DNA of 64,000 bases from Geothrix fuzhouensis (lineage in GTDB: Bacteria; Acidobacteriota; Holophagae; Holophagales; Holophagaceae). The first letter of the stretch is position 1. Every line of letters begins with the position of its first letter. Both the position numbers and the translations under genes were made by a program. This document shows positions 38,380 to 45,731 of this stretch, piece after piece. Below the pieces are notes generated by a model. The model had not been told where the DNA came from. It saw nothing but the letters and a program-made list of their open reading frames with translations, and did no database searches. The stretch is taken from contig NZ_JANHMQ010000001.1 in the NCBI RefSeq assembly GCF_024609325.1, positions 682,001-746,000 of the forward strand. Reading direction: 5' to 3'.

Positions 38380-41109
38380 ATGGTCATCCACCTTCCGCGC
38401 CTGCTGTCCGCCCTCCTGCTCTGCACCTCGCTGAGCGCCGGCGCGAAGACCAAGGCCCCTGCCCCCGCGCCGAAAGCCCAGGGCCCGACCGTCGATGCGG
38501 CCCGGCTCGCTGCGCTGAAGGCCCGCAGCATCGGTCCCGCCATCATGGGCGGTCGGGTCTCTGATATCGCCGTGGATCCGAGGAATCCCGACACTTTCTA
38601 CGTGGGTCTCGCCACGGGCGGGGTGTGGAAGACGGCGAACGCGGGAGCCACCTTCTCCCCCCTCTTCGACAAGCAACCGGTTCAGTCCATCGGCGCCCTG
38701 GCCGTGGCCCCTTCTGATCCGAAGGTGATCTGGGTGGGTACTGGCGAGGCCAACGACCGCAACAGCTCCGGCTGGGGCAACGGCGTCTACCGCTCCACGG
38801 ACGGCGGCGCCACCTGGGCGCGTGCGGGTCTGGAAGGCAGCAAGGCCATCCCGCGCATCGTCGTGCACCCCGAGGCCCCCGCCACGGCCTGGGTGGCGGT
38901 CATGGGGGACCTATGGAACCCCGGCGGTGAACGGGGCCTCTTCAAAACGACGGATGGCGGAAAGACCTGGAAGGCCGTTCTGAAGGCTCCCGGCGGCCTG
39001 GACACGCGGGTGGGCTGCGGGGACGTGGTCCTGGATCCCTCGGCCCCGAACACGCTCTACGCCACCCTCTACGCCCGACGACGCACGCCCTGGTCCTTCA
39101 GCTACGGCACGGCCGCCTCAGAGGGCCAGGATGTCGGCGGCATCTATCGGAGCGCCGACGGCGGGGCCACCTGGCACAAACTGGAGAAGGGCCTGCCGAC
39201 GCTCACCGGCCGCATCGGGCTGGATGTCTCCCGCAGCAATCCCAAGATCGTGATGGCGGTGATCCAGAGCGACCAGGGCGGCACCGTCGGCATTGACGAC
39301 CTCCTGAGCCGCGCCGGCGGCGTGTTCCGCTCCGAGGACGGTGGGGACAGCTGGAGCCGCATGAACGCGCTGGATCCCCGCCCCTTCTACTTCAGTCAGC
39401 TCCGCATCGATCCGGTGAATCCGCAGCGGGTCTACGTGGCCGGCTACATGCTGCATGTCTCCGACAATGGTGGCCGCAGCTTCCGGGAGGACCTCTTCGG
39501 CAAGGTCCACTCGGACTGCCATGCCCTGACCTTCCCCAAGGCCGACCCCCCGCAAGCGGAACCACCCGCGCCCGGCGAACCGGCGCTGCCTCCAGTGACG
39601 TCACGGCTGCTGCTGGGCACGGATGGTGGTGTGTACCAGAGCTACGAGGCTGGCCAGGCCTGGCTTCACTTGGACAGCATCCCCGCGGGTCAGTTCTATC
39701 GCATCACCCTCGATGACAGCGTGCCGTACCGCATCGCTGGAGGCCTCCAGGACAACCTCAACTGGGTGGGCCCCAGCCGCACGCGGTCCAAGGAGGGGAT
39801 CCTCAACTCCGATTGGATCAACATCGGCGGCGGCGACGGCTTCTCCTGCGCCTTCGACCCCAAGGACCGCGACCTGATCTACGCGGAAAGCCAGGAGGGC
39901 ATGCTGCACCGCTTCAACCTCCGCACCGGTGAGCTCAAGGCGCTGCGACCGAACCCCGCCGAGGGCCAACCCGCCTTCCGCTTCAACTGGAATGCACCGC
40001 TTTTCGGCAGCCGCCACGATAAGGGCGCCCTGTACCTGGCCGGTAATCGGGTGTTTCGACTGACAGATCGCGGGGAGAACTGGAAAGTCATCAGCCCCGA
40101 TCTTTCCACCCAGGATGCCCAGAAAACCACCGCCACGGGCAGCGGCGCGGAGACCTACGGCGTGGTGTACACCCTGGCTGAATCGCCCGTGAAGGCGGGT
40201 CTCCTTTGGGCTGGCACGGATGACGGCAAGCTGTGGGTCACCGAAGACGACGGGAGCCATTGGACTGATCTCAGCGCGTTCGTACCCGCCCCCGCCCGGG
40301 GCCAGTGGGTGAGCCGCATTGAGCCCGGAGGCCGGGACCCCAAGGTGGCCTACCTCGCCGTGGATGCCCATCGGGCCGGCCTCTACGCGCCCCTGGTCTA
40401 CCGCACGGCCGATGGCGGCCACACCTGGCAGAGCCTCGCGGCCGATCTGCCTCCGGACATTCCCGTGAAAGTGGTTCGGGAGGATCCGGTGAATCCCGAC
40501 CTGCTCTATGCGGGTACCGAGGCGGGCCTGTTCGCAAGCCTCAACCGGGGCGCCACCTGGGTGAAGCTGGGCGGCTTGCCAGCCGTGGCCGTGGACGATC
40601 TCCAGGTCCACCCCCGGGAGCATGATCTCGTCATCGCCACCCATGGCCGCAGCTTGTATGTGCTGGATGATGTCGCCCCGCTGGAAGCCCTCACCGCCGA
40701 GGTTGCCGCCAAGCCGCTGGAACTCTTCCCCGTGCGTCCCGCGCAAGGTGCCTATTTGCTGCCGGGCTGGGAAGAGTCCGGCGGCAAGGGGATCTACCGT
40801 GGCGAGAACCCGCCAGAAGGCGCACTGCTTACCTACTGGATCCGTGATCTGGGCGAGGAAGCTCCCACGCTGTCCATCACCAACGCCGAAGGTCAGCCTG
40901 TGGCCACCTTCCCTCTGCCGCGCACACCGGGCATGGGCCGGGTGGCCTGGAACCTGCGCCCGACCAAAACCCTGCTCACCGAGTATGGCGGCCTGGGCCC
41001 TGACAAGTTCGTGCGCCCCGGCACCTACACTGCCACGCTGAGTCTGGGTGCCATCAAAGTGCAGCAGAAGGTCCAGGTCACCATCGCCACCGGCATCGAA
41101 ACCCGCTGA
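38380..41109 (+). CDS. secreted BNR/VPS10-type beta-propeller protein
   Basis: 909 residues with a signal peptide (hydrophobic core about 6-20, cleavage near SAGA). Multiple BNR/Asp-box repeats are seen: YRSTDGGATW, FKTTDGGKTW, YRSADGGATW, FRSEDGGDSW, YRTADGGHTW and SLNRGATW, which build one or two large propellers as in sortilin/VPS10 and exosialidases. A C-terminal domain (about 780-909) looks like an immunoglobulin-like module. Such proteins are abundant in Acidobacteria and Bacteroidetes and are annotated as glycosyl hydrolases without evidence. No catalytic sialidase Arg triad can be picked by eye. Confidence 0.85.
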   Translation: MVIHLPRLLSALLLCTSLSAGAKTKAPAPAPKAQGPTVDAARLAALKARSIGPAIMGGRVSDIAVDPRNPDTFYVGLATGGVWKTANAGATFSPLFDKQPVQSIGALAVAPSDPKVIWVGTGEANDRNSSGWGNGVYRSTDGGATWARAGLEGSKAIPRIVVHPEAPATAWVAVMGDLWNPGGERGLFKTTDGGKTWKAVLKAPGGLDTRVGCGDVVLDPSAPNTLYATLYARRRTPWSFSYGTAASEGQDVGGIYRSADGGATWHKLEKGLPTLTGRIGLDVSRSNPKIVMAVIQSDQGGTVGIDDLLSRAGGVFRSEDGGDSWSRMNALDPRPFYFSQLRIDPVNPQRVYVAGYMLHVSDNGGRSFREDLFGKVHSDCHALTFPKADPPQAEPPAPGEPALPPVTSRLLLGTDGGVYQSYEAGQAWLHLDSIPAGQFYRITLDDSVPYRIAGGLQDNLNWVGPSRTRSKEGILNSDWINIGGGDGFSCAFDPKDRDLIYAESQEGMLHRFNLRTGELKALRPNPAEGQPAFRFNWNAPLFGSRHDKGALYLAGNRVFRLTDRGENWKVISPDLSTQDAQKTTATGSGAETYGVVYTLAESPVKAGLLWAGTDDGKLWVTEDDGSHWTDLSAFVPAPARGQWVSRIEPGGRDPKVAYLAVDAHRAGLYAPLVYRTADGGHTWQSLAADLPPDIPVKVVREDPVNPDLLYAGTEAGLFASLNRGATWVKLGGLPAVAVDDLQVHPREHDLVIATHGRSLYVLDDVAPLEALTAEVAAKPLELFPVRPAQGAYLLPGWEESGGKGIYRGENPPEGALLTYWIRDLGEEAPTLSITNAEGQPVATFPLPRTPGMGRVAWNLRPTKTLLTEYGGLGPDKFVRPGTYTATLSLGAIKVQQKVQVTIATGIETR

Positions 41110-41128
41110 CAGCCTCCGGAGAGGATCC

Positions 41129-41527
41129 ATGTCCCGCCCCTGCCCCTGCACTTCCAAGAAGCCCTACGACCGCTGCTGTGGCCCCTACCATGCGGGTACG
41201 GCCCAGCCCGAAACCGCCGAACAGCTCATGCGCTCCCGGTTCTCCGCCTACGCCCTCGGTAAGGTCGATTACCTGATTTCCACCCGCTCCGAAGCCAAGC
41301 GCGCCGAGGAGAACCGGGACGAGCTCGCCACCTACTGCAAGTCTGTCAGCTGTGTGGGCCTCAAAATCATCAGCAAGGAAAAGGGTGGCAAGGGCGATGA
41401 CACTGGGGTGGTCACCTTCCACGCTAGCCTCCAGACGAATGGCCGCCGCACCCTCCACATCGAGACCAGCACGTTCGAACGGGAGCATGGCCGCTGGGTG
41501 TACCTGGATGGGGTGGTGAAGGGATAG
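41129..41527 (+). CDS. YchJ-family SEC-C motif protein
   Basis: 132 residues. The N-terminal SEC-C-like zinc motif (CPCTSKKPYDRCCGPYH) is followed by the YchJ NTF2-like domain with ETAEQLMRSRFSAYAL and TFHASLQTNGRRTLHIETSTFERE. GGAGAGG precedes the ATG at 41129. Function is not known. It follows the BNR gene by 19 bases; the pair need not be functionally linked. Confidence 0.88.
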   Translation: MSRPCPCTSKKPYDRCCGPYHAGTAQPETAEQLMRSRFSAYALGKVDYLISTRSEAKRAEENRDELATYCKSVSCVGLKIISKEKGGKGDDTGVVTFHASLQTNGRRTLHIETSTFEREHGRWVYLDGVVKG

Positions 41528-41674
41528 CCTCCCTTCCTGTAAGCAATCCCGACCAGATCAGTGCCATGAAACCCCTGCTCGAAGCGGAAGGATTTACGCA
41601 GCCCGCCAAGCAGTTACCTGGACAGTTCCAGGACCTTCCGCTGGGAAGCGCGGCCGAACCAAAGCCTGGCTGAT

Positions 41675-41848
41675 TTAGAAGGTGAGGCTGCGCGTGCGCA
41701 ACTTGTGCACCAGCAGGCCGAACGGGATGAAGAACAGACGGAAAGCACGACGGTGCCGGCGTCGATCGCCACCCGACCGCAACGCACGCCGCTCGGTTCC
41801 GGCTTCGCGGTTGTAGTTCCAGGCGCTTTGGCTGGTTCGCCGGTTCAT
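41675..41848 (-). CDS. possible small membrane-associated protein, 57 aa
   Basis: A frame of 57 residues beginning MNRRTSQSAW, very rich in Arg in the middle and ending with a hydrophobic FFIPFGLLV segment. A GGTGG eight bases before the ATG is the only start signal. Codon use is not distinctive. It may be chance; a longer frame to 41935 starts in AT-richer sequence. Confidence 0.3.
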   Translation of the reverse strand: MNRRTSQSAWNYNREAGTERRALRSGGDRRRHRRAFRLFFIPFGLLVHKLRTRSLTF

Positions 41849-42101
41849 GTCCCGATCCACCCCTCTGAAGAAATATAGGGCATGGAACGCGGTTGCGCCG
41901 TCAAGTTGTGAGGAGCAAACGGCATACCTCCGCATTTCCAGCCCCTTCGGATCGCTTCTTGAAGGAAGAACCCGCCTTCAATTTGAAGGAGTCGTTGATT
42001 CATGTTGATTTAGACTGTGCGTGTGATTATTCACACATGTAACACTAATCACTGTAATTAAATAAATTAGTGTTTGGTTCATAAAATGCTTAAACCCGCG
42101 G
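41849..42101. promoter_or_regulatory. AT-rich control region before the type III PKS operon
   Basis: A 253-base stretch, AT-rich in its last 100 bases, unlike the surrounding DNA. GTGTGA (42021-42026) and TCACAC (42031-42036) form a palindrome with a four-base centre. AACACTAAT (42041-42049) and ATTAGTGTT (42066-42074) form a second with a 16-base centre, ending 27 bases before the start codon. No gene is seen here. These are best read as promoter and operator sequence for the following operon. Confidence 0.6.
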
Positions 42102-43262
42102 ATGAGTTACGCTCCGCTTCTCTTGCACACCTTCCAGAGCCAGCCGCCCAAGTACCACTCCGGGCAGGACTCGATCCTGGAATGGATCGCCGCGGCCCAC
42201 GCCCAGGCGGAAATAACCCTCCAGAAACCGGTCACGGACGAAGCGCGGGAGATCATCACCCGGAAGTACCGAAAGCTGGTGCTGCGGTTCGGGTGCAGTA
42301 CGGATCGGATCCATTTCCGGAACTCCGCCCTGGAGGACTTCACCCATACGGACTGGGACCGAATGCGGATCTTCCAGCTCAAGGAATATCCGTCGGGCAA
42401 GCCCTGCGGCGAGCGGAGCCGGTTCTTCCGGGAAGTCAGCGGCCTCGCCTTCGACCGGTTCTACGCCGAGGAGGCAGACCCACCGCCAGTGCTCATCCAT
42501 GTCACCTGCACCGGGTATGTCTCACCCAGCGGAGCCCAGCGGCTGGTGGCCAAGCGGGACTGGAGGCGTGCCACCGAGGTGATCCACGCCTACCACATGG
42601 GCTGCTACGCCTCGCTGCCGGCCGTCCGCATGGCCGCGGGATTCGTGGAAAGGGGCAAGGCCAGGGTGGATCTCGTCCACACCGAGCTGTGCACCCTGCA
42701 CATGGATCCGACCCAGCACCTCCCCGAACACCTGGTGGTGCAGACCCTCTTCGCGGACGGCGTGATCAAGTACTCCGCCTCGCGGATGGGAGATGGGGCT
42801 TCCGTTTCAAACGGACTGGAACTGCTCGCCACCCGCGAGGAGATCGTGCCGAACACGGAAGATGCCATGAGCTGGATGGTCTCCGACTTCGGAATGCTGA
42901 TGACCCTTTCCCGCAAGGTCCCGGACCACATCCGCGCCGGCCTGGGAGCGTTCCTGGACCGCCTGGGCGCCAACGCCGGCTTGACCACGGCCCAGCTGTG
43001 CGAAACAGCCCTCTTCGCCATCCATCCCGGCGGCCCCCGGATCATTGATGAAATCGCGGAGCACCTCGGTCTGCGCCCGGAGCAGGTCCAGGCCAGCAAT
43101 GCCATCCTGGGTGCGTTCGGGAACATGTCCTCCGCGACGCTGCCCCATGTCTGGAAGGCCATCCTGGAGGATGTATCGGTCCCACCCGGCACGATGATCG
43201 TCTCCCTTGCCTTCGGGCCCGGCCTGACCATCTCGGGCGCCCTTCTTCGGAAACACGGGTGA
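42102..43262 (+). CDS. type III polyketide synthase
   Basis: 386 residues in the chalcone/stilbene synthase fold. The catalytic triad is intact: Cys168 in YHMGCYASLPAVR, His308 in FAIHPGGPRI and Asn341 in GNMSSAT. The enzyme would condense malonyl-CoA onto an acyl-CoA starter (fatty acyl in most bacterial relatives) to give alkylresorcinols or pyrones. The GxGE-like KAS motif of FabH is absent and the HPGG pattern excludes FabH. It overlaps the next gene by four bases. No ribosome binding site is evident before ATG 42102. Confidence 0.93.
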   Translation: MSYAPLLLHTFQSQPPKYHSGQDSILEWIAAAHAQAEITLQKPVTDEAREIITRKYRKLVLRFGCSTDRIHFRNSALEDFTHTDWDRMRIFQLKEYPSGKPCGERSRFFREVSGLAFDRFYAEEADPPPVLIHVTCTGYVSPSGAQRLVAKRDWRRATEVIHAYHMGCYASLPAVRMAAGFVERGKARVDLVHTELCTLHMDPTQHLPEHLVVQTLFADGVIKYSASRMGDGASVSNGLELLATREEIVPNTEDAMSWMVSDFGMLMTLSRKVPDHIRAGLGAFLDRLGANAGLTTAQLCETALFAIHPGGPRIIDEIAEHLGLRPEQVQASNAILGAFGNMSSATLPHVWKAILEDVSVPPGTMIVSLAFGPGLTISGALLRKHG

Positions 43263-44491
43263 ACGATTCCCTGCTCTGGTTCCTGCCTTTTGGCCTCCAA
43301 GGCCTCGCCATGGGGGTGGACGAGTTCTGGTTCCATCACCGGAGAACCCTGCCCCGCGGCGAATGGATGGGGCACGCCCTGGACACCTCGGTGTTTCTGG
43401 CCTGCCTTGCCTGCCCGCTCTTGCTCCCCCCTACTGGACCGAACATCAGTCTCTTCGGGGTGCTGGCAGTAATCTCCTGCCTCCTGATCACCAAGGATGA
43501 GTTCATCCACCAACGCCTATGCACGGGGGGAGAGCACTGGGTACATGCCGTCCTGTTCATTCTGCATCCCCTGGTCCTGATGGCCACGGCCCTGCTTTGG
43601 ATCAGCTCGAAGGCCACGCCATTGGCAGGAATTCCAACCCCGCCTCTGACTGCGGCAAGAGGGATGCTCCTGTTCCAGTGCTTCGCCGTGTCCGGATTCC
43701 TGGCATTCCAGGTCGTCTACTGGTCGACCCGCAAGCAGCCAGAAGGGGCGGAGCCCACCATCAACAACGCCCTTTACGATGAGCTGGGTGAAAGGTGGTA
43801 CACGGCCACCGATGACCCGGTCGCGTTGCTGAGATCGGAATCCCGGCTCAGAACATCCTGGGTACTGTCGGAAATCCGGGCGCATTTTGGCGATCCGCCC
43901 CAGGCCATCCTGGATGTAGGCTGCGGGGCCGGGTTTCTCGCCAATGCCCTGGCAGAAGCCGGTCACGCGGTCACTGGAATTGATCTCTCCCGCGAAAGCC
44001 TGGCGGTGGCCCATCGGCACGACGCGACTCGCTCGGTGATCTATCGCGCGATGGATGCGCGTGTGCTGTCCCTTCCTGATGGGCGTTTCGACGTGGTCTG
44101 CATGATGGATTTCCTCGAGCATCTGGTGGAACGGGATGCCGTCATACGGGAAGCCTCCAGAGTCCTCAGACCTGGCGGTTTTTTCTACTTCCATACGTTC
44201 AATCGAACCCCCATCAGCTGGCTCATCGCCATCAAGGGCGTCGAATGGTTCGTCAGGAACACCCCCAAGCACATGCATGTCTACGACCTGTTCCTGAAAC
44301 CAGCAGAGCTCAGGGACATGTGTGCCCGACACCACCTCACCATCGAGGTGGTGCGGGGCGTACGGCCCAGGATTTTCACTTGGGCCTTCCTCAGGCTGCT
44401 GCTCACGGGACGGGTGAGCGATCAGTTCCAGTTCATATTCACCGGGTCCCAGCGGGTCGGGTACTGCGGCCGGGCCCTGAAAATCGCCTGA
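43259..44491 (+). CDS. membrane domain fused to UbiG-like O-methyltransferase
   Basis: 410 residues. Residues 1-155 hold four hydrophobic helices with invariant-looking His and acidic residues (D21, E22, H26, H27, H39, D80, E81, H84, E92, H93, H96, H103). Residues about 200-400 are a SAM-dependent methyltransferase with LDVGCGAGFLANALAEAGH (motif I), MMDFLEHL and HTFNRTPISWLIAIKGVEWF, closest to UbiG/COQ3. It therefore probably O-methylates a phenolic lipid. GTG at 43259 overlaps the PKS stop. Fusion with the membrane domain is unusual; its chemistry is unknown. Confidence 0.85.
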   Translation: MNDSLLWFLPFGLQGLAMGVDEFWFHHRRTLPRGEWMGHALDTSVFLACLACPLLLPPTGPNISLFGVLAVISCLLITKDEFIHQRLCTGGEHWVHAVLFILHPLVLMATALLWISSKATPLAGIPTPPLTAARGMLLFQCFAVSGFLAFQVVYWSTRKQPEGAEPTINNALYDELGERWYTATDDPVALLRSESRLRTSWVLSEIRAHFGDPPQAILDVGCGAGFLANALAEAGHAVTGIDLSRESLAVAHRHDATRSVIYRAMDARVLSLPDGRFDVVCMMDFLEHLVERDAVIREASRVLRPGGFFYFHTFNRTPISWLIAIKGVEWFVRNTPKHMHVYDLFLKPAELRDMCARHHLTIEVVRGVRPRIFTWAFLRLLLTGRVSDQFQFIFTGSQRVGYCGRALKIA

Positions 44492-44552
44492 CCACCTTCC
44501 AGGGCTGCTCCCGGAGGGTGGTCCCGGCAAACCAGAGAAAGGAGCCGCCGCT

Positions 44553-44621
44553 ATGAATGCCGGGCACGCAGTTCACCGCACCACCAGACAGCGAGGAGAA
44601 ATGACATGGCAAAAGTCCTGA
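44553..44621 (+). CDS. possible 22-aa leader peptide overlapping wrbA
   Basis: ATG at 44553 has AAGGAG eight bases upstream, a better ribosome binding site than many genes here. The 22-codon frame ends at a TGA (44619-44621), 16 bases inside wrbA in another frame. A leader coupled to wrbA translation is possible; a chance frame cannot be excluded. Confidence 0.35.
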   Translation: MNAGHAVHRTTRQRGEMTWQKS

Positions 44622-45208
44622 TTCTCTACTACAGCATGTACGGCCACATTGAAACCATGGCGAACGCCGTGGCTGAAGGCGCCCGCAGCGTCGCAGGCAC
44701 CGAGGTCACGATCAAGCGCGTCCCAGAGTTGATGCCTGAGGAGGCAGCCCGGAAGGCGGGCGCCAAACTTGATCAGGCGGCTCCGATCGCGACCGTGGAT
44801 GAGTTGCCGGGCTACGACGCCATCGTCTTCGGAACCCCGACACGGTTCGGCAACATGTGCGCACAGATGCGCAACTTCCTGGATCAGACCGGCGGGTTGT
44901 GGCTGAAGGGCAGCCTGATCGGCAAGGTGGGCAGTGTGTTCACGTCCACAGCCACGCAACATGGCGGGCAGGAGACCACAATCACCTCCTTCCATACCAC
45001 GTTGCTGCACCACGGCATGATCCTCGTGGGGGTGCCCTATTCCTGCCAGGAGATCATGAACATGAGCGAGATCACTGGCGGGTCGCCCTATGGCGCGAGC
45101 ACGCTGGCTGGCGGCGATGGCAGTCGGCAACCGTCAGAAAACGAATTGAAGGTCGCCCGTTTCCAGGGAGCCCATGTCGCGCAGGTGGCCAAGAAGCAAT
45201 CGGCCTGA
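44606..45208 (+). CDS. wrbA: NAD(P)H:quinone oxidoreductase WrbA
   Basis: 200-residue flavoprotein. [21 protein letters not shown] is the FMN phosphate loop, [12 protein letters not shown] the second, and [14 protein letters not shown] and [17 protein letters not shown] are WrbA signatures. It reduces quinones by two electrons to the hydroquinone and is tetrameric. GAGGAG is seven bases upstream of the ATG. It is 115 bases after the methyltransferase gene and in the same direction, so a quinone link with that pathway is plausible but not proved. Confidence 0.95.
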   Translation: MAKVLILYYSMYGHIETMANAVAEGARSVAGTEVTIKRVPELMPEEAARKAGAKLDQAAPIATVDELPGYDAIVFGTPTRFGNMCAQMRNFLDQTGGLWLKGSLIGKVGSVFTSTATQHGGQETTITSFHTTLLHHGMILVGVPYSCQEIMNMSEITGGSPYGASTLAGGDGSRQPSENELKVARFQGAHVAQVAKKQSA

Positions 45209-45243
45209 TGAAGTGGGCATCGCGAAGAAAGCTGGGGGGGAGG

Positions 45244-45571
45244 GACTCAAACTGCGCCTGGCTCCCCAGTCGCCGGTCCCGCTTCGGCGATCAGAGAAGG
45301 AGTGCCTTCCCACTCGGGCGAGATTCGAACTGCGCCTGGCTTTGCCGGCCGCCGGTCCCGCTTCGGCGTGCCATCTGGGCACGCCTCGGGCGGTCCCACT
45401 CGACCCTAGATCCTCGCGACGCATGCCTCGCGAGGGCAGGTTCGAACGGGGCACCGACCCACCCCACCAGGATTCGAACTGCGTCTGGCTTCGCCAGCCG
45501 CCGGTCCCGCTTCGGCGCGACATCTAGTCGCGCCTCGGGCGGTCCCACTCGCAGGTTCGAATCCTCTTTAT
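45244..45571. repeat. tandem structured repeats with T-loop-like motifs near tRNA-Thr
   Basis: Two 81-base copies (45322-45402 and 45471-45551) agree at about 73 of 81 positions. A third degenerate copy covers about 45244-45316. Each starts with a GATTCGAAC-like T-loop motif and carries hairpins; the third stem reads GCGTGCC/GGCACGC in one copy and GCGCGAC/GTCGCGC in the other, so pairing is kept by compensatory changes. A further hairpin (CCTCGCGA/TCGCGAGG) lies between copies near 45411-45434. The region is downstream of the tRNA-Thr gene on the minus strand. No protein gene is credible here. Confidence 0.8.
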
Positions 45572-45572
45572 T

Positions 45573-45618
45573 CCAGTGAAAAAGGGCCCCCCGCACGCGG
45601 GGAGCCCTTTTTCACTGG
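45573..45618 (-). terminator. terminator immediately after tRNA-Thr
   Basis: CCAGTGAAAAAGGGC (45573-45587) pairs exactly with 45604-45618, enclosing a further GC stem. On the minus strand the GC-rich core is followed by five T, as in an intrinsic terminator. It abuts the 3' end of the tRNA gene; the A-run on the other arm makes it work in either direction. Confidence 0.9.
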
Positions 45619-45691
45619 AGCCAACTACAGGATTCGAACCTGCGACCTGCTGATTACGAATCAGCTGCTCTACCAGCTGAGCTAAGTTGGC
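45619..45691 (-). tRNA. tRNA-Thr (anticodon CGT)
   Basis: On the minus strand a 73-base cloverleaf folds: acceptor GCCAACT/AGTTGGC with discriminator T, D-arm GCTC...GAGC, anticodon stem GCTGA/TCAGC with loop TTCGTAA (anticodon CGT), and T-arm GCAGG/CCTGT with TTCGAAT. It reads ACG codons. CCA is not encoded. It lies between a leftward peptidase gene and the repeat array. Confidence 0.96.
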
Positions 45692-45694
45692 GCT

Positions 45695-45721
45695 GGCCTC
45701 CCAGTTTGCCCTGGGAAGGCC
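45695..45721 (-). other. hairpin downstream of the prolyl oligopeptidase gene
   Basis: GGCCTCCCAG (45695-45704) pairs with CTGGGAAGGCC (45711-45721) with one bulged base. It follows the peptidase stop by 10 bases and precedes the tRNA. It lacks a T-run, so it may end or protect the mRNA, or be processed with the tRNA. Confidence 0.45.
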
Positions 45722-45731
45722 CTGGAATCAA

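Noticed and set aside
41566-41673. 35-codon plus-strand frame between ychJ and the 57-codon frame
   Set aside because: No ribosome binding site and no similarity; chance frame is more likely.
42021-42036. A canonical CRP site at GTGTGATTATTCACAC
   Set aside because: The TGTGA and TCACA halves are four, not six, bases apart; it remains a palindrome of unknown binder.
42102-43262. FabH (beta-ketoacyl-ACP synthase III) for the PKS gene
   Set aside because: The HPGG around the catalytic His and the GNMSSAT around the Asn are those of type III PKS enzymes.
45244-45571. CRISPR array
   Set aside because: Units are 81 bases, few and unequally spaced, carry internal hairpins, and have no cas genes nearby.
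44857-45579. Frames running through the tRNA-associated repeats, with peptides such as RDSNCAW
   Set aside because: The residues come from T-loop and hairpin sequence repeated in the DNA, not from a protein family.
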